A stretch of 64,000 nt of DNA from Aggregicoccus sp. 17bor-14 (lineage in GTDB: Bacteria; Myxococcota; Myxococcia; Myxococcales; Myxococcaceae). The DNA lies in NCBI RefSeq assembly GCF_009659535.1, contig NZ_VJZZ01000004.1, positions 124,001-188,000 of the forward strand, in the 5' to 3' direction. This document shows positions 59,839 to 64,000 of this stretch, one piece after another. The position numbers and the translations under genes were made by a program. Every line of letters starts with the position of its first letter. Position 1 is the stretch's first letter. The notes beneath the pieces are model-generated. The model ran no database searches. It saw only the letters and a program-made list of their open reading frames with translations, and had not been told where the DNA came from.

Positions 59839-59864
59839 CAGAAGCGCCGGGGGCGGCTTGCAAT
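59835..59864 (+). promoter_or_regulatory. Candidate promoter of spoVG
   Basis: CTGACA (59835-59840, overlapping the stop of the upstream gene), an 18-base spacer and TGCAAT (59859-59864) match the consensus at 5 and 4 of 6 positions. The leader before ATG 59929 would be about 58 bases and carries GGGGAGGGGG as RBS. Confidence 0.35.
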
Positions 59865-59928
59865 CGCATCCTACCTTGGCCCAGGCTCTCCTTCCTGCGT
59901 CCGTCAGCAGTCGCGGGGAGGGGGACCG

Positions 59929-60285
59929 ATGAACATCACCGACGTGCGGGTGTTTCCGGTGGACGAGGACAAGCTCAAGGCCTACGTGACCATCACGTTG
60001 GACGGCTGCTTCGTGATCCGCGACCTCAAGGTCATCCACGGGGCGACCGGGCTGTTCATCGCCATGCCGGCCAAGCGGCGCAAGGACGGCACGTACAAGG
60101 ACATCGCGCACCCGCTCAACGCGGACACCCGCCTGCAGATGGAGCGCGCCATCCTGGACGAGTACGCGCGCCACACCGGCACCCGGCCCCAGCTGGCCGC
60201 CTCGCCGCTCGCCGCGGGGCTGGCGGCGGCGCTGGTCGATCTGCCCCACGACTTGCCGCGCGACGTCGCCGCAGAGCCGGACTGA
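59929..60285 (+). CDS. spoVG: SpoVG-family nucleic-acid-binding regulator
   Basis: Protein of 118 residues. The first 80 residues match SpoVG closely: MNITDVRVFPVDEDKLKAYV, ITLDGCFVIRDLKVIHG, GLFIAMPAKRRKDGTYKDIAHPLN. A variable C-terminal tail of about 35 residues follows. SpoVG affects septation and sporulation genes in Bacillus and binds nucleic acid in Borrelia and Listeria. In a myxobacterium a role in development is possible but untested. It lies 46 bases before prs, as in many bacteria, and probably shares its transcript. Confidence 0.92.
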   Translation: MNITDVRVFPVDEDKLKAYVTITLDGCFVIRDLKVIHGATGLFIAMPAKRRKDGTYKDIAHPLNADTRLQMERAILDEYARHTGTRPQLAASPLAAGLAAALVDLPHDLPRDVAAEPD

Positions 60286-60331
60286 GCCAGAGACTTCCCT
60301 TTGGGGCCCACCCGGGCTATGGGGGCGGCCC

Positions 60332-61282
60332 ATGCAGCCGCGCGACTTCAAGGTCTTCTCCGGTAGCTCCAACCCGGCCCTCGCTCAACGCATCTGCGAC
60401 TACCTCAAGCGCCCGCTCGGCAAGGCGCAGGTGGGGCGCTTCTCGGACGGCGAGATCCAGGTCGAGATCGGCGAGAACGTGCGGGGCCAGGACATCTTCA
60501 TCGTCCAGTCCACCTGCCCGCCGGCGAACGACAACCTGATGGAGCTGCTCGTCATGTGCGACGCGCTCAAGCGCGCGAGCGCCGGCTCCATCAACGCGGT
60601 CATCCCCTACTACGGCTACGCGCGCCAGGACCGCAAGGTGGCGCCGCGCACCCCCATCACCGCGAAGCTCATCGCGGACCTGCTCGAGGTCGCGGGCGCC
60701 ACGCGCGTGGTCTCCATGGACATGCACGCGGGGCAGATCCAGGGCTTCTTCAACATCCCCTCGGATCACCTCTACGGCAGCCCCGTGTTCCTCGAGGACC
60801 TGAAGAAGAAGTTCCCCGAGCCGGGCGAGGTGGTGGTGGTGAGCCCGGACGCGGGCGGCGTGGAGCGCGCGCGCGCCTACTCCAAGCGCATCGGCTGCAC
60901 GCTGGCCATCGTGGACAAGCGCCGCCCCCGCCCCAACTCCTCCGAGGTGATGAACCTCATCGGAGACGTGAGCGGCAAGGACGCCATCCTCGTGGACGAC
61001 ATGGTGGACACCGCGGGCACGCTCGCGCAGGCGGCCAAGGCGCTCAAGGAGCGCGGCGCGCGCCGGGTGGTGGCGTACGCGGTGCACCCCATCCTCTCCG
61101 GCCCCGCGGTGCAGCGCATCACCGACTCGGAGCTCGAGGAGGTGGTGTTCACGGACACCGTGCCGCTCAGCCCCGCCGCCCAGGCGTGCAAGAAGATCCG
61201 CGTGCTCACCACCGAGCGGCTCTTCGGCGAGGCGATCGCGCGCATCCACCGCGCCGACTCCCTCAGCTCGCTCTTCGTCTAG
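60332..61282 (+). CDS. prs: Ribose-phosphate pyrophosphokinase
   Basis: Protein of 316 residues, the usual length. It makes PRPP from ribose 5-phosphate and ATP. It shows SSNPALAQRICDYLK, RFSDGEIQVEIGENVRGQD, the flexible loop YYGYARQDRKVAPRTPITAK, VVSPDAGGVERARAYSKRI, and the PRPP-binding DDMVDTAGTLAQAAKAL. It follows spoVG and precedes rplY, a common order (spoVG/prs/ctc/pth). Its product feeds hpt, upp and nucleotide synthesis. Confidence 0.97.
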   Translation: MQPRDFKVFSGSSNPALAQRICDYLKRPLGKAQVGRFSDGEIQVEIGENVRGQDIFIVQSTCPPANDNLMELLVMCDALKRASAGSINAVIPYYGYARQDRKVAPRTPITAKLIADLLEVAGATRVVSMDMHAGQIQGFFNIPSDHLYGSPVFLEDLKKKFPEPGEVVVVSPDAGGVERARAYSKRIGCTLAIVDKRRPRPNSSEVMNLIGDVSGKDAILVDDMVDTAGTLAQAAKALKERGARRVVAYAVHPILSGPAVQRITDSELEEVVFTDTVPLSPAAQACKKIRVLTTERLFGEAIARIHRADSLSSLFV

Positions 61283-61327
61283 GCACGGCCCGGGCGCCCG
61301 GGCGCCCGCCCCCCTGCCCTGCCCGGC

Positions 61328-61356
61328 TTGACTCGGGGCAGGCCCGCTGGCATGTG
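61328..61356 (+). promoter_or_regulatory. Candidate promoter of rplY
   Basis: TTGACT (61328-61333) follows CCCGGC exactly as before rpsF. Seventeen bases on, CATGTG (61351-61356) is a weak -10. A 16-bp GC palindrome (GCCCGGGC twice) lies about 25 bases upstream, after prs. Confidence 0.4.
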
Positions 61357-61479
61357 TGCCCGCCAGCGCTGCCGGTCCGCACGGCGCCGTCTTCGGGGCC
61401 CACCATCGGGGTGGGATGCCGAGGGCGCCAGGAGAGACCGGCGGCTCACCCGCAGCACCCAAAGAGAGAGAGTTTCCCC

Positions 61480-62175
61480 ATGGCGACCAACACGCTCGAG
61501 GCGAAGGCACGCGAGGGCGCTGGCAAGGGCGCGGCGCGCCGCCTGCGCACTGCCGGCCTCGTGCCCGCGGTGGTGTACGGCAAGCACCTGCAGGCCCCGC
61601 TGCACATCGCGGTGGACCCCAAGGCCGTGCGCGCGGCGATCAACACCCCGCACAAGTTCAACACCGTCATCACGCTCAAGGCCCAGGGCGGTGACAAGCA
61701 GGTGCTCCTCAAGGAGTACCAGCAGGATCCCGTCACCCGCGAGATCCTCCACGTGGACTTCATCGACGTGCGCGAGAACGAGCAGGTGAAGGTGAAGGTC
61801 CCGCTCGTGCTCGTGGGCAAGGCGATCGGCACCGCGGACGGCGGCCTGCTCACGCAGATCCGCCGCGAGATCGAGGTCTTCGCGCTCCCCGGCTCCATCC
61901 CCGAGAAGATCGAGGCGGACGTCACCCACCTCAAGATCGCGACCGCGCTGCACGTGAACGAGATGACCATGCCCAAGGGCGTGACGGTCAAGAGCCACGT
62001 GAACTACACCATCGCGGTCGTCTCCGCGCCCGAGAAGGAGGAGGCGGGTCCTGCGGCGGCGGCTGCTGCGGCGGCGGCCCCTGCGGCCGGTGCGGCGGCG
62101 CCTGCGGCCGGTGCGAAGCCTGCGGCCGGTGCGGCGGCGGCCCCTGCGGCGGCCAAGGCCCCCGCGAAGAAGTAG
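61480..62175 (+). CDS. rplY: 50S ribosomal protein L25, Ctc form
   Basis: Protein of 231 residues. The 5S-rRNA-binding part (about 5-95) has EAKAREGAGKGAARRLR, VPAVVYGK and VDFIDVREN. The TL5-type C-terminal domain (about 96-185) has VPLVLVGKAIGTADGG and LPGSIPEKIEADVTHL. A 45-residue tail of Ala/Pro/Gly ending in Lys-rich APAKK is encoded by DNA repeats. It is a general-stress ribosomal protein in Bacillus (Ctc). RBS AGAGAGAGAG lies at 61462-61471, with the ATG at 61480. It is followed by a terminator and pth. Confidence 0.94.
   Translation: MATNTLEAKAREGAGKGAARRLRTAGLVPAVVYGKHLQAPLHIAVDPKAVRAAINTPHKFNTVITLKAQGGDKQVLLKEYQQDPVTREILHVDFIDVRENEQVKVKVPLVLVGKAIGTADGGLLTQIRREIEVFALPGSIPEKIEADVTHLKIATALHVNEMTMPKGVTVKSHVNYTIAVVSAPEKEEAGPAAAAAAAAAPAAGAAAPAAGAKPAAGAAAAPAAAKAPAKK
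62080..62133 (+). repeat. Three 15-bp repeats encoding the rplY Ala/Pro/Gly tail
   Basis: CCTGCGGCCGGTGCG occurs at 62080-62094, 62101-62115 and 62119-62133, all in frame and encoding PAAGA. It is a likely site of slippage with no loss of frame. Confidence 0.8.
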
Positions 62176-62204
62176 TCCCCTTCTTCGCAGGGCTTCAGCA
62201 TCCC

Positions 62205-62243
62205 GGGGCCGGCCCTCTTCTGCGGGGTCGGCCCCTTCTCTTT
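62205..62243 (+). terminator. Rho-independent terminator between rplY and pth
   Basis: GGGGCCGGCC (62205-62214) pairs with GGTCGGCCCC (62226-62235, one wobble) and is followed by TTCTCTTT. It should end most prs/rplY transcripts; pth starts only 17 bases later, so read-through or a hidden promoter must serve pth. Confidence 0.7.
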
Positions 62244-62260
62244 GAATCGGAGCGACACAC

Positions 62261-62836
62261 GTGAAGCTCATCTGCGGGCTGGGCAACCCGGGGCGCGAGT
62301 ACGAGCGCCACCGCCACAACGTGGGCTTCATGGTGGTGGACCTGCTGCTGGGCCGCGCGCGCGCGAGCCTCAGCCAGGGCAAGTTCGAGGCCCACGTGGG
62401 CCAGGGCTCCCTGGGCGGCGAGAAGGTGCTCTTCGTGCTGCCGCAGACCTTCATGAACCTGTCCGGCCGCTCGGTGGCCGCGGCGGCGCGCTTCTACAAG
62501 ATCGCCCCCGAGGACGTGCTCGTCATCCACGACGAGCTGGACCTGCCCTTCGGGCGGCTGCAGCTCAAGGCGGGCGGCGGCGCCGGGGGCCACAACGGCC
62601 TGCGCAGCATCACCCAGCTGCTGGGCACGGATGGCTACCACCGGCTGCGCTTCGGCATCGACAAGCCGCAGGGCCCCAACGCCAAGGAGCGCGTGGCGGG
62701 CTACGTGCTCTCCAACTTCGACGACGGCGAGCGCCGGTCGCTGGAGGACGGGCTGTACCGGGCAGCCGACGCGGCGGAGGCCTGGACGCGCGACGGGCTG
62801 GCGAGCGCGATGAACCAGTTCAACCGCAAGGCGTGA
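62261..62836 (+). CDS. pth: Peptidyl-tRNA hydrolase
   Basis: Protein of 191 residues that frees tRNA from stalled peptidyl-tRNA. The N-terminus [23 protein letters not shown] gives Asn9 and catalytic His19. Further motifs are [22 protein letters not shown] with the catalytic Asp, and [13 protein letters not shown]. It starts at GTG with GGAG about ten bases upstream. It lies after rplY and before rpsF, the classic rplY-pth-rpsF neighbourhood. Confidence 0.96.
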   Translation: MKLICGLGNPGREYERHRHNVGFMVVDLLLGRARASLSQGKFEAHVGQGSLGGEKVLFVLPQTFMNLSGRSVAAAARFYKIAPEDVLVIHDELDLPFGRLQLKAGGGAGGHNGLRSITQLLGTDGYHRLRFGIDKPQGPNAKERVAGYVLSNFDDGERRSLEDGLYRAADAAEAWTRDGLASAMNQFNRKA

Positions 62837-62865
62837 GGGCGGCCCTGATCCGGCGCCGGCCCGGC

Positions 62866-62894
62866 TTGACTTGGGCCCCACCCCCTCATACAAG
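62866..62894 (+). promoter_or_regulatory. Sigma-70-type promoter of rpsF-rpsR
   Basis: TTGACT (62866-62871), a 17-base spacer and TACAAG (62889-62894). With the start point near 62901 the leader is about 200 bases long, ample for translational feedback. Confidence 0.6.
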
Positions 62895-62909
62895 GCCCCC
62901 CTCCCCGGA

Positions 62910-62937
62910 AGCCTCCGGCCCCGGGGGCTGTTCTTTT
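62910..62937 (+). terminator. Terminator-like hairpin early in the rpsF leader
   Basis: AGCCTCC (62910-62916) pairs with GGGGGCT (62923-62929, one wobble) and is followed by GTTCTTTT. Lying about ten bases into the transcript it could be an attenuator. A second stem, GACGGG/CCCGTC at 62984-63006 with CCG in its loop, follows and might bind the S6:S18 pair. Confidence 0.4.
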
Positions 62938-63099
62938 CCAGCTTCCCGAGGGCACCTCCGCCCCCGGGACGAAGCGCGAAGGTGACGGGCGCGCCGTTTT
63001 CCCGTCCCCGGTCGCAGGCCCCTTTCTCGGCCCGCGCCACCGTCTTCCCGCTCCATGCCGGTGCATGGGGCCCTCAACCAACCCCAAGGGGAGAGAAAC

Positions 63100-63585
63100 A
63101 TGGCAGAGACGCAGGCCGCCAAGCGGCTTCGTGAGTACGAGACCATCTTCCTGGTCAAGCCCGACGCGACGGACGACACCGTGGACAAGCTCAAGGAGCG
63201 CGTCCGCGGCATCATCAACCGCGAGGGTGGCAAGGCCCTCAAGTTCACCATCTGGGGCAAGAAGAAGACGATGTTCCCGGTGGCGAAGCAGCCCCGGGCC
63301 ATCTACGTGCACACCTCCTTCCTCGGCGGGCACGCCCTAGTGGCCGAGGTGGAGCGCAACCTGCGCAACATCGACGAGGTCACCCGCTTCATCTCGGTGA
63401 AGCTCGCCGACGAGGTGGACCCCGAGACGCGCCCCGTCCAGGAGGACGTGAAGATGGCCGGCGACACCGAGGAGGTGCCGCGCGTGCCCGGTGCGAACGA
63501 GCGCGCCGAGGGCGCCCCCTTCCGCGCCACGGCTGCCGTCGAGGAGCCCGCGGGTGAGGACGACGAGGCCGGCGAGGAGCCGTAG
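63100..63585 (+). CDS. rpsF: 30S ribosomal protein S6
   Basis: Protein of 161 residues. The S6 fold is clear in [51 protein letters not shown] and [19 protein letters not shown]. After about residue 108 there is a long acidic tail (ending DDEAGEEP), longer than in E. coli. In E. coli such tails carry added glutamates, but modification here is only a possibility. RBS GGGGAGAG precedes the ATG. rpsR follows after 44 bases without an intervening ssb gene. Confidence 0.96.
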   Translation: MAETQAAKRLREYETIFLVKPDATDDTVDKLKERVRGIINREGGKALKFTIWGKKKTMFPVAKQPRAIYVHTSFLGGHALVAEVERNLRNIDEVTRFISVKLADEVDPETRPVQEDVKMAGDTEEVPRVPGANERAEGAPFRATAAVEEPAGEDDEAGEEP

Positions 63586-63629
63586 GGCATCCCCGGTCTT
63601 TCACGACAACTTCTGACGAGAGAAATCAC

Positions 63630-64000
63630 ATGAGCACGGACAAGACGACTTCGACTGGGACCGGCGGCGGCCGCTCCTTCGGCGGTGGCGGCGGCGGCGG
63701 GAGCGGCGGTGGCCGCTCCTTCGGCGGTGGCGGCGGCGGCGGTGGTGGCTACGGCGGCGGCGGCTTCGGTGGTGGCGGGCGCGGCGGCGGCGACGACCGC
63801 GGCGGGCGCGACGACCGCGGCGGCGGCATGGACGACGACAAGCGCGGTGGGCGCGGCTTCGGCCGCAAGAAGGTCTGCCGCTTCTGCGCCGAGAAGGGCG
63901 CGAAGGTGGACTTCAAGGATCAGGCGGCGCTCAAGTACTTCGTGACCGAGCGCGGCAAGATCATCCCCCGTCGCATCTCCGGCAACTGCGCGAAGCACCA
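63630..64000 (+). CDS. rpsR: 30S ribosomal protein S18 with Gly-rich N-terminal extension (partial)
   Basis: The gene runs off the right edge. The N-terminal 75 residues are a low-complexity Gly/Arg/Asp region with GGGRSFGGG and RGG-type units (for example [20 protein letters not shown]). The conserved S18 part then begins: [42 protein letters not shown]. The CxxC and later Cys are the zinc-binding (C+) form of bS18. The ATG at 63630 is chosen with an AGAGA purine stretch (about 63618-63623) upstream. Starting at the internal ATG (63829, MDDDKRGG) would remove most of the extension. Confidence 0.9.
   Translation, partial: MSTDKTTSTGTGGGRSFGGGGGGGSGGGRSFGGGGGGGGGYGGGGFGGGGRGGGDDRGGRDDRGGGMDDDKRGGRGFGRKKVCRFCAEKGAKVDFKDQAALKYFVTERGKIIPRRISGNCAKH
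63669..63742 (+). repeat. 42-bp-spaced direct repeat in the rpsR extension
   Basis: A 32-base block beginning GGCCGCTCCTTCGGCGGTGG occurs at 63669-63700 and again at 63711-63742. It encodes two [11 protein letters not shown] units, so the Gly-rich extension grew by duplication. Confidence 0.75.

Overview
The window is about 64 kb of very GC-rich DNA with dense, overlapping genes. It comes from a myxobacterium-like member of the Myxococcota, most likely the Cystobacterineae (Myxococcus/Corallococcus/Stigmatella relatives). The reasons are a complete lower mevalonate operon, an exopolysaccharide locus whose gene order follows the Myxococcus xanthus eps locus as I recall it, many lipoproteins (one with a PDAG-rich linker), and REC/DUF4388-type regulators. 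The species cannot be named from the sequence alone.

Layout. (1) 1-5840: the C-terminal end of a gene cut by the window edge, then a minus-strand isoprenoid operon transcribed idi, HMG-CoA reductase, mevalonate kinase, diphosphomevalonate decarboxylase, phosphomevalonate kinase. (2) 6108-6551: a small DsrE-like protein. (3) 6856-18506: a plus-strand exopolysaccharide operon: priming transferase (EpsZ), short OPX lipoprotein (EpsY), outer-membrane barrel (EpsX), a 56-residue membrane protein, a response regulator (EpsW), a chain-length/co-polymerase protein without kinase domain (EpsV), a Wzy polymerase, a GT2 transferase, a degenerate BY-kinase-like protein, a GH44 glycoside hydrolase and a WecG/TagA-type transferase. 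Most junctions overlap by 1-4 bases. (4) 18517-29993: the second half of the locus on mixed strands: an EpsC-like serine acetyltransferase homologue, a large lipoprotein, a MauG-like dihaem peroxidase, a Wzx flippase, and an unusual acyl-modification set. That set is a LbH acyltransferase fused to a FkbH-type HAD-IIIC/GNAT protein, a LbH acyltransferase fused to an acyl carrier protein, a GT2 fused to a serine-acetyltransferase-like domain, and a lone 2-oxoacid-dehydrogenase E2 catalytic domain.

(5) 30158-41829: an anchored coiled-coil protein, a Kelch lipoprotein, a histidine kinase overlapping an M16 peptidase, a class C beta-lactamase-like lipoprotein, an LtaS-like sulfatase-fold membrane protein, an SGNH hydrolase and a REC-DUF4388 regulator. 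(6) 41848-49577: a minus-strand run led by a 1,636-residue methyltransferase/coiled-coil protein, then dapF and two response regulators. (7) 49687-54528: a membrane protein, then class I ribonucleotide reductase nrdA/nrdB with a good sigma-70-type promoter and several inverted repeats. (8) 54601-64000: a Tyr-rich-repeat lipoprotein, an aldo/keto reductase, a nucleotide salvage operon (tdk, upp, hpt), a small membrane protein, spoVG, prs, rplY, pth, rpsF and the start of rpsR.

The most interesting candidate system is the FkbH-LbH / ACP-LbH pair at 24060-27349. By family knowledge, FkbH-type proteins load a C3 acyl unit (glyceryl or similar) onto a carrier protein. Here the loader and the carrier are each fused to a left-handed beta-helix acyltransferase and sit inside a polysaccharide locus, which suggests a dedicated carrier-protein route for decorating the exopolysaccharide. 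This is inference and has not been tested.
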